Part shown: piece by piece, positions 25,688-34,702 of the stretch
Position numbering within the stretch: position 1 is the first letter of the stretch
Layout of the letters: each line of letters opens with the position of its first letter
Source of the DNA: Sphingomonas sp.
GTDB lineage: Bacteria > Pseudomonadota > Alphaproteobacteria > Sphingomonadales > Sphingomonadaceae
DNA length: 64,000 bases
Assembly: GCF_019746665.1 (NCBI RefSeq)
Contig: NZ_JAIERS010000015.1
Location: 1 to 64,000 of the forward strand
Direction of reading: 5' to 3'
Position numbers and translations under genes: made by a program
The notes under the pieces: model-generated
Databases searched by the model: none
What the model was told of the DNA's origin: nothing
Seen by the model: only the letters and a program-made list of their open reading frames with translations

Positions 25688-28600
25688 TTACGCCTCGACC
25701 CGCGCCGCCGCATCGAGCGCCGCGCGCACCTGTGCCGCCAATTCGGCGCGACGATAGGGCTTTTGCACCAATCGCACCGGACGGCGCGGATCACCGCCGT
25801 CGAGCGAGCGATCCTCGGCATAGCCAGTGGTGAACAACAGCTTCAGCCCCCGCCGTAGGTCTTGCGCGAGCGTTGCGAGCGCGCTGCCGTCGAGCCCGCC
25901 CGGCATCACGATATCGGTGAACAGCAGATCGACCGGCGAGTCACTCTGCAGCACCCGCAGCGCCTCGCGTCCATCGGCCGCGGCGAGCACGGTATAGCCC
26001 AGCCCACGAAGCAGCGCGCAGGCATGGTTGCGCACCAGCGCGTCGTCCTCCACCACCAATATGGTCTCGGTTCCCGTGGGAATATCGGGCGCCGGTCGCG
26101 CGCGCGGCGCGGTCGCGACCTGGCCCGGCGCGCGCGGCAGGTAGATGGTGACCGTGGTGCCGCGGCCCAATGTGGTGTCGATCGTCACCGTTCCGCCCGA
26201 CTGGCGGGCGAAGCCATAGACCATCGACAGTCCCAGGCCGCTGCCCTTGCCGACTTCCTTGGTGGTGAAGAACGGGTCGAAAGCGCGTTGCAGCACCTCG
26301 CGGCTCATCCCGGTGCCGGTATCGGTGACCGAGATCGCGACATATTGGCCGGGCGGGATGCCATCGGCCTGCTCGCCGATCGCGCTATCCTGGGTGATGT
26401 TGGCGGTGCCGATCGTCAGCGTGCCGCCGCTGGGCATCGCGTCGCGCGCGTTGAGCGCCAGATTCAGCAGCGCGATCTCCACCTGGCCGGGGTCGGCGCG
26501 CGCCGGCCAAATCTGCGCGGCGGGCTGAAGCTCGATCTGCACCGTTTCCGGCAGCGTACGGCGCAGCAGCGCGCTCATGCCCTGCATCAGCTGGTTGCTG
26601 TCCAGATCGCGCGGCGCGAGCGCCTGGCGACGGCCAAAGGCAAGCAGACGGTTGGTGAGTTCGGCGCCCCGTTCGGCCGCGCTCATCGTCATCTTGGCCA
26701 AGACGTGCAAATCGGGGTCGTCGCTCGCGATTTGCGCCATCGCCTCGGCATTGCCGAGGATGACGGTGAGCAGATTGTTGAAATCATGCGCCAGCCCACC
26801 CGTCAGCTGGCCCACCGCTTCAAGCTTCTGCGCCTGGCGCAGCTGCTCGTCGAGCTCGCGCTGTTCGCTCACGTCCACCATTGATCCGATCGCGCGGATC
26901 GGCCGGCTCATCTCGTCGCGCAGCACGAAGCCCCGGTCGAGGATATGCGCGATCGAGCCATCGGCGCGCTTCAGTCGATAGTCGGCGCGCCACACCGTTT
27001 CCTGCCCCGCGAGCGCCCCCTCGAAGCTAGCCCGCACCCGCTCGCGATCCTCGGGAACGATCAGATTCTCCCAGCCCTCGACGCTGGGATCGAACGTGGC
27101 GGGATCATAGCCCAGCAGGTTGCGCAGATTTTCGTTCCACCAAATCCGGCCGTGGTGGATGTCATAATCCCAGATCACATCGCTGGTGGCGCGGGTGATC
27201 AGCCGCAGGCGTTCGGTATTGAGCCGCAACTGCGCCTCCACCCGTCGCTGTTCGCTCACCGGGCGTTGAATAACGAGCCAACTCGCCACCTCGCCTTCAT
27301 TGCCACGGATGATCGACGCATCGGTTTCGACCAGGATTTCCTGCCCGTTCTTGCAGCGCATCCACAGATCGCAGCGCACCGCCTGGTTGCGCGACGCCGC
27401 CACCTGGATCTGCTCGATCAGCGCGGGATCGTTGCGGCTGTCGTAAAGCACCAGCGGTGTCTGGCCGATAACGTCTTCCGCCGCGAAGCCGGTCGCGTTC
27501 AGATAGGTTTGGTTGGCATAGAGGATGCGCCGCCCGCCCTGCGCGTCATCGAAGTCACGGCTTAGGATGAATACGAAGTCGTTCGCGCGATCGACCGCGG
27601 TCTGCAGCAGGCGCATCTGCTCTTCTTTTTCGCGCTGCTCGGTGATGTCGTGCAGATGCAGCAGCATCCCATGCCCGGTCGGGTACAGGTTGAACCGGTA
27701 CCAGCGCTGGACATGCGGCAGATGCAGCTCGACCGAGACGGCGCAGCGCTCACGCACGGCGTTGCGCGCCGTGTGGGTCGATGTGCTTTCGTCGGGGAAG
27801 GGGCAGATATCCCAGAAATACTGGCCGGTCATCAGTTCCGGCGGGCGGCCGATCAGATCGGTCGCCGATTGGTTGCAGAAGGTGAGCCGGCCGGAGGTGT
27901 CGAGGATGCAGAACGGATCGTTGATGCTGTTGATCACCGCGAACAGCTGCTCGCCGCGCCGCGCGCTTTCCTCGCGCGCGGTGAAAAGCTCGGTCACGTC
28001 CTGCGTCGCGCCGAGGCAGTGGCGGATGCGCCCCTCGGCATCGCGCTCCACCTCACCGATGACATGAACCCAGATCCGCCCGCGATCGTCGGTGTCGAGC
28101 TGGCACACGGTATCGAAGGCGATGCCCTGTTCCAGACAGCGGCGGAACGCCTCGCGGATACGTTCGCGGTGTTGCGGCGCGACCCGCTCGAACCCCCGTG
28201 CCAGATCCGGCGCCGTTTCGGCGGTGAACCCGAAGATGCGGGCCGCCTCCGGCGTCCAGGTCACGTCTCCTTCGGGCGAGACGGTCCACCCGCCGAGCCG
28301 TGCCATCTTGCCCGCGATCTCGTTGATCCGCGCGAGGCGGCGCGTCTCGGTCTCCTGCCGACGGTCCTCGGTCACGTCGCGCACCACCGCGATCACGCAG
28401 GCGCGATCGTTGACTTCGGTGGCATAGGTGCGGACGAACGCGTCGAACGTGCTGCCGTCCTTGCGGCGGTGCACGGCGTAGAAGGTTTGCTGCGCGCCCG
28501 AGCCCGGCTCGCTGAACACCCGTTCGCGCGTTACGCGTAATTGCTCGACGCTCATCCCCCGCAGTTCGTCCAGGCTATAGCCATAGATGCGGGTGGCAGC

Positions 28601-28753
28601 CGCGTTCGCGTCGATCAGCGTATCGGTTTCGACGTCGAAAATCCCCATCGGGTCGGGGTGATTCTCGAAAAACAGTCGAGCCAGATCGGATGTGGTTGTC
28701 GTTATCGTCGCCAGCACACCGAGCCCGCCTTCCATCACCAGGGCCGGCGTCAT
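25688..28753 (-). CDS. Soluble hybrid histidine kinase with about five PAS domains
   Basis: The 1021-residue protein has no membrane segment. PAS domains are visible at about 20-130 ([20 protein letters not shown]), 145-255, 265-375, 385-500 ([22 protein letters not shown]) and 515-635 ([20 protein letters not shown]). Then come the phosphoacceptor H656 ([17 protein letters not shown]), an ATPase domain ([31 protein letters not shown]) and a receiver domain at about 897-1012 (ILVVEDD, D947 in [12 protein letters not shown]998). It should sense a cytosolic signal and phosphorylate its own receiver or the convergent FixJ-like regulator. The fourth PAS ends with [15 protein letters not shown], a phototropin/LOV-like arrangement, but no NCRFLQ cysteine motif is present. 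Confidence 0.92.
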   Translation of the reverse strand: MTPALVMEGGLGVLATITTTTSDLARLFFENHPDPMGIFDVETDTLIDANAAATRIYGYSLDELRGMSVEQLRVTRERVFSEPGSGAQQTFYAVHRRKDGSTFDAFVRTYATEVNDRACVIAVVRDVTEDRRQETETRRLARINEIAGKMARLGGWTVSPEGDVTWTPEAARIFGFTAETAPDLARGFERVAPQHRERIREAFRRCLEQGIAFDTVCQLDTDDRGRIWVHVIGEVERDAEGRIRHCLGATQDVTELFTAREESARRGEQLFAVINSINDPFCILDTSGRLTFCNQSATDLIGRPPELMTGQYFWDICPFPDESTSTHTARNAVRERCAVSVELHLPHVQRWYRFNLYPTGHGMLLHLHDITEQREKEEQMRLLQTAVDRANDFVFILSRDFDDAQGGRRILYANQTYLNATGFAAEDVIGQTPLVLYDSRNDPALIEQIQVAASRNQAVRCDLWMRCKNGQEILVETDASIIRGNEGEVASWLVIQRPVSEQRRVEAQLRLNTERLRLITRATSDVIWDYDIHHGRIWWNENLRNLLGYDPATFDPSVEGWENLIVPEDRERVRASFEGALAGQETVWRADYRLKRADGSIAHILDRGFVLRDEMSRPIRAIGSMVDVSEQRELDEQLRQAQKLEAVGQLTGGLAHDFNNLLTVILGNAEAMAQIASDDPDLHVLAKMTMSAAERGAELTNRLLAFGRRQALAPRDLDSNQLMQGMSALLRRTLPETVQIELQPAAQIWPARADPGQVEIALLNLALNARDAMPSGGTLTIGTANITQDSAIGEQADGIPPGQYVAISVTDTGTGMSREVLQRAFDPFFTTKEVGKGSGLGLSMVYGFARQSGGTVTIDTTLGRGTTVTIYLPRAPGQVATAPRARPAPDIPTGTETILVVEDDALVRNHACALLRGLGYTVLAAADGREALRVLQSDSPVDLLFTDIVMPGGLDGSALATLAQDLRRGLKLLFTTGYAEDRSLDGGDPRRPVRLVQKPYRRAELAAQVRAALDAAARVEA

Positions 28754-28947
28754 CCGCGGCCGCTTCCGTCAGCCGGACATAGCATAGTTTTCATGCGAAA
28801 CGGACCGTTCTCCATACCCCGCAAATTTACGGCGGTGACTTTCCCGCCCGGTTCGGTAACCTCATCGAAACCAGGCGCGCGCTATTGCTGACGTTGCACT
28901 AAGCGCTTGACAGTCAACGACTTTGTTCTGCGCGCAGGAGACGATCG

Positions 28948-29550
28948 GTGACCCGCCAACCCATGCTCAGAACAATGGGGCAGCATCCCGCGCGCCGGGA
29001 AGAGCGGCACGAGCAGGAGGGCCGCAGCATCCAGCTGCTCACCAACAGCGTGGTGCATCGCTTCGATCTGCACAATCTTTCGGGCTTCGGTGCATCGGGC
29101 GCGGCCGAAGTCGCCCTCGCGCCCGGCGCCACGATCGAGCTGCTGTTCGAAAATGGTCACCGGATCGGTGGCCGGGTGCGCTGGCATCGTGACGCACTGA
29201 TCGGGATCGAGTTCTTCAACCGGCTGCCGCTCGACGTGCTGCACGGGCGCGGGCAGAGCGAGCGGGTGGCGCGCGCGCCGCGCTACCGCGTTGCCCGGGT
29301 CGCGACGATCGCTGTCAACGGTATCAGCCGGGCGGCGACGATCCGTAACGTGTCGCGCGGTGGCATGATGATCGAGACCGCGCTGCCGTTGCTGCCGGGA
29401 CAACGGATCGAGATCAGCACCGGGGAGCTCGGCGGCCTCTGCGCGCAGGTGCGCTGGTCGCGCAACGGCCGCGCCGGCGTGCAACTGACCCAGGCGCTGT
29501 CGATCGACGAGTTCGATGCGGCGAGCGCGCGGGGCGCCTCGGCGGCCTGA
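28948..29550 (+). CDS. PilZ-domain protein with two tandem PilZ-like halves
   Basis: The 200-residue product has an N-terminal PilZ-like half (residues about 20-100; NLSGFGASGAAEV, GGRVRWHRDALIGIEFFN) and a second, clearer PilZ domain (residues about 105-185). The second reads RAPRYRVARVATIAVNG, ATIRNVSRGGMMIET and ISTGELGGLCAQVRWSRNGR. The R..R before and (D/N)xSxxG within are the cyclic-di-GMP contact motifs; in the second half NVSRGG fits, in the first NLSGFG fits. Such proteins respond to cyclic di-GMP, but which half binds is unclear. The GTG start at 28948 has AGGAG upstream. It is divergent from the hybrid kinase gene. Confidence 0.85.
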   Translation: MTRQPMLRTMGQHPARREERHEQEGRSIQLLTNSVVHRFDLHNLSGFGASGAAEVALAPGATIELLFENGHRIGGRVRWHRDALIGIEFFNRLPLDVLHGRGQSERVARAPRYRVARVATIAVNGISRAATIRNVSRGGMMIETALPLLPGQRIEISTGELGGLCAQVRWSRNGRAGVQLTQALSIDEFDAASARGASAA

Positions 29551-29564
29551 GCCGGGTGCGACGC

Positions 29565-29861
29565 TCACGGCCGTTTGGCCCGGCGCGGGCGCACACTCGC
29601 CGCACGTAGCGCGATCGCCTTGCTCGCCGGCTTCGCGGCGATGCGCCGGCGATCGATCATCGCCCAATAGAGCATCGCGCTGACCGCCTGCACGAACAGC
29701 GGCAGCGAAGCCACAGGCGCGGTGCGTCCGCGCCATTCAAGCTGCGCGTGCCGGGGACCCCACATGCTGTGCCGCACGGCGACGAGCGGCCCGGAGAGGG
29801 CCTCGGCCCGGCGCGGGGAAGGGGCGGATGACGGCGTCGGACAAGGGGAGTAACGGGTCAT
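29565..29861 (-). CDS. Small protein of unknown function overlapping the MraZ-like gene
   Basis: The 98-residue product begins MTRYSPCPTPSS. It contains an internal moderately hydrophobic stretch (APVASLPLFVQAVSAMLYWA) and a basic end (RAASVRPRRAKRP). I do not recognise the family. The strongest evidence is the ribosome site GCAGGAGGACGATA directly before the ATG. It overlaps the last 125 bases of the MraZ-like frame in another frame, so both cannot be equally constrained there. It ends 14 bases after the convergent PilZ gene end at 29550. Confidence 0.5.
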   Translation of the reverse strand: MTRYSPCPTPSSAPSPRRAEALSGPLVAVRHSMWGPRHAQLEWRGRTAPVASLPLFVQAVSAMLYWAMIDRRRIAAKPASKAIALRAASVRPRRAKRP

Positions 29862-30300
29862 TATCGTCCTCCTGCGGAAGAGAAAGCCGGCGGTGGAGCT
29901 GCGCGAGCGCGGCCACCGTGCCGCAGCCGCGCGTCGCGGCGATATCGGGGTCCCAAACTTCGAGCCGGTCACCGGCGCCGATCAACAGCGCGTCGGCGCC
30001 CAGCCAGCCGCCGGCCCGGGCGATCGCCGGCAGTTGCAGCCGACCGCTGGAAAAGAACGGCGCAGGCTCGAAAAAGCCGAAATTGCGCTGCGCTCGCCGC
30101 GCTCCGCCGGCCTGCTCCAACCGCTCGGCCAGGGCCCGCTCATCGAACAGGCATAGACAGGGCGCGTCCGGATCCGGCCCCGCGAACAGCAGCCAGTTGG
30201 GCGATCGCTCGCTCGCCAATTGAAGAAGAAACGGCGGCAGTTCGATCGATCCGTCGGGATCGACCTGGCATAGCCGGGCACCGACATAAGGCTTGTTCAT
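29737..30300 (-). CDS. MraZ-like AbrB-fold protein, orphan
   Basis: The 187-residue protein has two swapped-hairpin AbrB/MraZ-like repeats. The first is VGARLCQVDPDGSIELPPFL followed by LLFAGPDPDAPCLCLFDERA; the second is FSSGRLQLPAIARAGGWLGA followed by LLIGAGDRLEVWDPDIAA. The last matches the IGxGDRLEIWD signature of MraZ, the regulator and DNA-binding protein of the division/cell-wall cluster. No mraW, fts or mur genes are nearby, so this is not the canonical mraZ locus. The part after about residue 145 is a poorly conserved arginine-rich tail, where the gene overlaps the small gene at 29565. The ATG at 30300 is preceded by a G-rich site; TTG at 30309 is possible. Confidence 0.75.
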   Translation of the reverse strand: MNKPYVGARLCQVDPDGSIELPPFLLQLASERSPNWLLFAGPDPDAPCLCLFDERALAERLEQAGGARRAQRNFGFFEPAPFFSSGRLQLPAIARAGGWLGADALLIGAGDRLEVWDPDIAATRGCGTVAALAQLHRRLSLPQEDDNDPLLPLSDAVIRPFPAPGRGPLRAARRRAAQHVGSPARAA

Positions 30301-30542
30301 TACCACCAACCCCCGCTGGCAACGCTGTCACTATCCGCCCACCACGAAATCGTTCCAGCTGTCGATTCTACGGCGGGTTAACCACGAATTAGCGAGTTAA
30401 GTTGTTGGCCTAGAATAAGTATCTTCCGCAAAACCGCCTCGATCGTACATCTACCATGGCTTTTGGCCGCACCCTGCCAATAGCTCAGCGCCCATGATTA
30501 TTGCGCGGTAAGTGGCGATATTGGTGATGACGACCATCCGGG

Positions 30543-30989
30543 GTGACGGCGCCCCCGCCATCTGCTAGCGCGACCAACCACATGAGGGGCTTGCGCGCAT
30601 TTTGTGGCCGACATCGGGCCGCCGCGGCGACGCTGATCGCGTTCGCGCTGCTGATCCGCGCGCTGGTGCCCGGCGGGCTGATGCCACACTTCGGCGACCA
30701 TGGCCTGCGGTTGGTGGTGTGCAGCGGCGCGGCGACCGGCGTGACGATCGACGTGCCGCTGGGTGGCCCGCAGGATCACCAAGACTCTCCCGCGGGTGAC
30801 TCGCATAAGCTGGCGCCGTGCGGGTTTGCGGGGCTGGCCGCGCCGGTGCTCGGCGGGCCGCCGCCGCTCCTGCTCGCCCTCGCGATCCTGGCGGCGTTCG
30901 GCGCGGTGCTGCGTCGCCGTGATGCCCCATCTCTCCCCGCGAGCGCGGCGCTGCGCCCGCCGCTGCGCGGTCCTCCCGCCTTGGCCTGA
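30543..30989 (+). CDS. DUF2946-family small membrane protein, metal-uptake operon
   Basis: The 148-residue product has two hydrophobic segments (residues about 25-45 and 103-122), a cysteine/histidine region between them (LRLVVCSGA, DHQDSPAGDSHKLAPCGFAG), and the end ALRPPLRGPPA, as in the DUF2946 family. Members are commonly next to copper- or iron-type TonB receptors and PepSY proteins, exactly the order here. The function is not established; metal sensing or binding in the envelope is an inference. The start is uncertain: GTG at 30543 or ATG at 30582. The receptor gene follows after 74 bases. Confidence 0.75.
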   Translation: MTAPPPSASATNHMRGLRAFCGRHRAAAATLIAFALLIRALVPGGLMPHFGDHGLRLVVCSGAATGVTIDVPLGGPQDHQDSPAGDSHKLAPCGFAGLAAPVLGGPPPLLLALAILAAFGAVLRRRDAPSLPASAALRPPLRGPPALA

Positions 30990-31063
30990 CGTTCCCGCCG
31001 CTCGCCAACGCGAGCGATACCGCGCGCGCCATCGCCGCGCGAAACTTACGCCAAGGTATTGTT

Positions 31064-33292
31064 ATGTCTCGCTTCATCAGCGGTGCCGCGCTTGGCGCGG
31101 CGTTGCTCCCCTGTGCCGCCCATGCGGCACCAGCCAATGGCCCCGCCGCCCTGGCCGACGAAGTAACCGTGATCGCCCGGGCACTGCCCGCGACCGAGGT
31201 GACCAAGGGCCAGGCCGCGACCCGGATCGACGAGTCGGCGGTGCGGACCACCCCCGCGACCAATGTGGCGGACTTTCTCCGCCTCGTCCCCGGCGTCGCG
31301 GTAATCCAGGGCAATGGCCCGCGCGACGTTGGCGTCTCGATCCGCGGGTCCAACGCGCGCAACAGCTTCGGCGCGCGCAATATCCAAGTGTTCGAGGATG
31401 ACTTTCCGGTCACCCAGCCCGATGGTCTCGCCCGGTTCGATCTCGCCGATCCGCATGCTTATGCCGCGATCGAGGTGCTGCGCGGACCTTCCTCGGCGCG
31501 CTACGGCAATTACGCGCTGGGCGGCGCGGTCAATTTTCGCACCCGGCGCGGGTTGAACGGGGGCGTGTTCGGCAGCGACCTGGGGGCCGATGGTTTCGGC
31601 AACGTTTATGCAACAATCGGCGATAGCGGGCCGCGTCACGACGCCGCGATTTTCGCCAGTTTCGCCGGCGCGGACGGCGCGACCGCCCATAACGACTACC
31701 GAACCTTCACCCTGAACGCCTATGCCACCGCCGATCTGGGTGCCCGCGATCGCGTGGCGGTGAAGTTCATCGCGAATCAGGGGCTGTTCCGCCTTTCGAC
31801 CCGTCTGTCGTTCGATCAGTATCGCGCCAATCCCTATCAGCAGGGATGTGAGGTGGCGGCGCGCGCTGCGGCGGGATGCGGCGCCATCGCCGTGTTCGCC
31901 AATGGCACCAATGGCGCGCGGGTAAGCGAAAGCGCCGCCGAGGCCGATCTCGCCCGCGACGACCGCCGCCTGATCCTGGGGCTGCGCCATGAGCATGACT
32001 TGAGCGCCGGACTCAGCTGGCGCACGCAAGTCACTCTCGACAATCGCGACGCCTTCCAGCCGACCAACGCGACGCCGTTCCGCGGCACGCTCAACAGCCT
32101 GAACCTGACGAGCGAACTTACCCGCCACGGCCGCCTGTTCGGCCTGAGTTCGACCAGCTTTGTCGGTTTCTTCTACAACATCCTCGATAACCAGAGCTTC
32201 ACCTTTACCAAGGCGCCGGGCGGCCGCGAGCGGCTGGGCGCGCTCGCACAGACCGTTACCGGCGATGTGCGCAACTGGGGTCTGCGCGCGCGGCAGGAAC
32301 TGGCGATCACCTCGCGCCTGCACCTGATCGCCGGGCTCGGCGCCGAGCGCTCGACGATCGTGATGACGCAGACGGTGTTCAGCTATCCGCTCGGCGCGCC
32401 GCCGCGCAGCCAGGCGATCCCGGCTGACCGGCGCTTCTGGAACGTCGCGCCCGAAGCGGCGCTGGCATGGCAGGCGACCCAGGATATCAACCTCCACGCA
32501 CGGGTCGCGACCGGCTATGGCATTCCGCAGTCGGGCAATTTGTTCGTCACGCCGCAGGGGGTGTTCGGCAACAACCTGGCGCTGAAGGCGCAGAGCAATA
32601 TCGGCGCCGAGCTTGGCGCGGAGCTGACGATGCACGCGCTCAGCTTCTCGCTCGCGCTCTATCAGGAATGGTTCCGCAACGAGCTGATCACCCAGTCGGC
32701 GGGGGTCAATCTGTTGAGCTATACCGCCAACGCGCCGCGCTCCGTGCATCGCGGAATCGACCTCGCGATCGGCTGGCGCCCGCCCGCGCTGCCGGGGACG
32801 AAAGTCGACCTAAGTTATGGCTATACCGATCAATTCTACACCGATTTCTCCGAAAGGCTGAGCAACGGCCAGCAATCGCTGCTGTTTTCCCGTGGTGGCA
32901 ACGCCATTCCCGGCGTCATCCCGCATTTCCTCAACCTGCGCGCGGGCTTTGACCAGCCGAGCGGTCGCCGGCAAGGGCTGGGGGGCTTCGCCGAGGTCAC
33001 CTGGCGCGGCGGCTATTTCATCGACAATGGCAACCAGCTGCGCATCCCCGGCTACGCGCTGCTCAACCTCAACCTGCATTATGATCCGCCGGCGGGTGGG
33101 GGGCGGTTCAGCCTGTATCTGTCGGTCCAGAACGCGCTCGGCGCCACTTATGTCGGTTCGGCGTCGGTGATCGCCAACAGCCTGGGCGCGACCGGCGCGC
33201 AGAACGGGGCGAGCGTGCTGCGCGGGGTGACGGGAAGCATCTACGCCGGCCAGCCGCGAACGCTGTTCGGCGGCGTGAAGACGAGGTTCTGA
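31064..33292 (+). CDS. TonB-dependent receptor, siderophore/metal type
   Basis: This 742-residue receptor has a signal peptide (SGAALGAALLPCAAHA), a plug domain (NVADFLRLVPGVAVIQGNGP, then RDVGVSIRGSNARNSFGARN, VLRGPSSARYGNYALGGAVN) and a long barrel ending in phenylalanine (GGVKTRF). It resembles FecA/PfeA-like ferric-chelate receptors. Its last base is shared with the first base of the PepSY gene (TGATG), so translation is probably coupled. The neighbours (DUF2946 upstream, PepSY downstream) fit iron or copper chelate uptake. No Fur box could be assigned with confidence. Confidence 0.92.
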   Translation: MSRFISGAALGAALLPCAAHAAPANGPAALADEVTVIARALPATEVTKGQAATRIDESAVRTTPATNVADFLRLVPGVAVIQGNGPRDVGVSIRGSNARNSFGARNIQVFEDDFPVTQPDGLARFDLADPHAYAAIEVLRGPSSARYGNYALGGAVNFRTRRGLNGGVFGSDLGADGFGNVYATIGDSGPRHDAAIFASFAGADGATAHNDYRTFTLNAYATADLGARDRVAVKFIANQGLFRLSTRLSFDQYRANPYQQGCEVAARAAAGCGAIAVFANGTNGARVSESAAEADLARDDRRLILGLRHEHDLSAGLSWRTQVTLDNRDAFQPTNATPFRGTLNSLNLTSELTRHGRLFGLSSTSFVGFFYNILDNQSFTFTKAPGGRERLGALAQTVTGDVRNWGLRARQELAITSRLHLIAGLGAERSTIVMTQTVFSYPLGAPPRSQAIPADRRFWNVAPEAALAWQATQDINLHARVATGYGIPQSGNLFVTPQGVFGNNLALKAQSNIGAELGAELTMHALSFSLALYQEWFRNELITQSAGVNLLSYTANAPRSVHRGIDLAIGWRPPALPGTKVDLSYGYTDQFYTDFSERLSNGQQSLLFSRGGNAIPGVIPHFLNLRAGFDQPSGRRQGLGGFAEVTWRGGYFIDNGNQLRIPGYALLNLNLHYDPPAGGGRFSLYLSVQNALGATYVGSASVIANSLGATGAQNGASVLRGVTGSIYAGQPRTLFGGVKTRF

Positions 33293-34665
33293 TGGCGAGC
33301 GAACGTTCCTGGCCGCGGCGGCCCGCCTTGTGGCGCTGGCATTTCTACGCCGGCCTGTTCTGTGTGCCGTTCGTGCTGTGGCTGTCGGTCACGGGTGGCA
33401 TCTATCTGTTCCGGCCGCAGGTGGAGGCATGGCTCGACGCGCCTTATCGCGGGCTTGCCCGGACCGGACCAGCGGCCGCGCCCTCGGTGCAGGTGGCGGC
33501 GGCGGTGGCGGCGGTGCCGGGGGCGGTGTTCCACCGCTATCAGCTGCCCGAGGCGCCAGGTGACGCCGCGCAGGTCATTGTCGGGCACGGGCGAGCGGAG
33601 ACGCGCGTCTATGTCCACCCGCAAAGCCTCGCGATCCTGGCGCGTGTCGATGAGGATAGCCGGCCGATGCGGATCGTCTTCCGCTTGCACGGCGAACTGC
33701 TCGCCGGCGACGCCGGATCGTATCTGGTCGAACTCGCCGCGAGCTGGGCGATCATCATGCTGGTGAGCGGGCTGCTGCTGTGGTGGCCGCACGGGGGCGG
33801 GCTCGCGGGCGTCGTCTATCCCCGGCTGGGGCGCGGACGGCGAGCGATGTGGCGCGATCTTCATGCCGTCACCGGCTTTTGGGTGTCGGCGATGGCGCTG
33901 TTCCTGCTGCTCTCCGGGCTGCCCTGGGCGAAGAGCTGGGGCGGGTATCTGAAAGCCGTGCGCAGCGTCGCGGAAGGGCCGGCGAAGCAGGATTGGTCAA
34001 GCGGCCAGGCCGCGATGCTCGCCGAACGGGCGGCTTTCGATGCCGGGACGCGCGCGATGATGAACGACCATGCCGAGCATCAGGGAATGACGATGGCGCA
34101 CCCGCCCGGCGACGAGCATCCGCTCGATCGGCTGGTGCCGGTCGTCGCCGCGCAGCGCCTGGCGCCGCCGGTGCTGATCGCGCCGCCCACCGCGCCGGGC
34201 CAGCCCTGGACGGCGAAGTCGGATGCGGCCAACCGCCCGCTGCGCAGCGATCTGACGCTCACCGCCGATGGCCGCATCCTCGGGCGCCGCGATTTCGCGG
34301 GCCGCAAGCTGGTTGATCGGCTGGTCGGCTGGGGGGTGGCGATCCATGAGGGCCAGGCGTTCGGTTGGGCGAACCAGCTGCTCAACCTGCTGACCGCCTT
34401 GGGGCTGATGTTGCTTTCGGTGAGCAGCGTCGTGCTGTGGCTGCGGCGGCGACCGGCGGGACGGCTGGGCGCGCCACCGCCACGCCCGCGCCCGGGTTTC
34501 GCGCGCGGGTTTGGCGTGCTGCTCGTGCTGCTCGGGGTGCTGCTGCCGCTGTTCGGGCTGTCGCTGCTCGCGGTGCTGCTGGTCGAGCGGCTGGTGCTGC
34601 GCCGCTGGCCAGCCGCGCGCATCTGGCTTGGCCTGCCGCCACCGGGGATTGTTTCGCCGGCATGA
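33292..34665 (+). CDS. PepSY-associated inner-membrane protein
   Basis: The 457-residue protein starts LWRWHFYAGLFCVPFVLWLS and TGGIYLF, the signature first helix of PepSY-TM proteins. It has further membrane segments near 155-175, 195-215, 360-385 and 405-430, and a periplasmic part with two PepSY-like units (VIVGHGRAETRVYVHPQSLA; DLTLTADGRILGRRDFAG). Members, such as FoxB or PiuB, sit with siderophore receptors and are implicated in reducing or importing ferric chelates. The first base overlaps the receptor stop codon. The HAEHQGMTMAH histidine/methionine-rich loop around residue 265 could bind metal. Confidence 0.9.
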   Translation: MASERSWPRRPALWRWHFYAGLFCVPFVLWLSVTGGIYLFRPQVEAWLDAPYRGLARTGPAAAPSVQVAAAVAAVPGAVFHRYQLPEAPGDAAQVIVGHGRAETRVYVHPQSLAILARVDEDSRPMRIVFRLHGELLAGDAGSYLVELAASWAIIMLVSGLLLWWPHGGGLAGVVYPRLGRGRRAMWRDLHAVTGFWVSAMALFLLLSGLPWAKSWGGYLKAVRSVAEGPAKQDWSSGQAAMLAERAAFDAGTRAMMNDHAEHQGMTMAHPPGDEHPLDRLVPVVAAQRLAPPVLIAPPTAPGQPWTAKSDAANRPLRSDLTLTADGRILGRRDFAGRKLVDRLVGWGVAIHEGQAFGWANQLLNLLTALGLMLLSVSSVVLWLRRRPAGRLGAPPPRPRPGFARGFGVLLVLLGVLLPLFGLSLLAVLLVERLVLRRWPAARIWLGLPPPGIVSPA

Positions 34666-34702
34666 TCGGTTAGCCTTCCTCCACGCGCGAGGGGGAGAGG
34701 GC

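Noticed and set aside
25688-28753. Light-sensing LOV domain in the hybrid kinase
   Set aside because: The conserved cysteine motif for flavin adduct formation is missing in the PAS segments.
31046-32749. 567-residue minus-strand frame opposite the siderophore-type receptor
   Set aside because: Antisense shadow of a clear TonB receptor.
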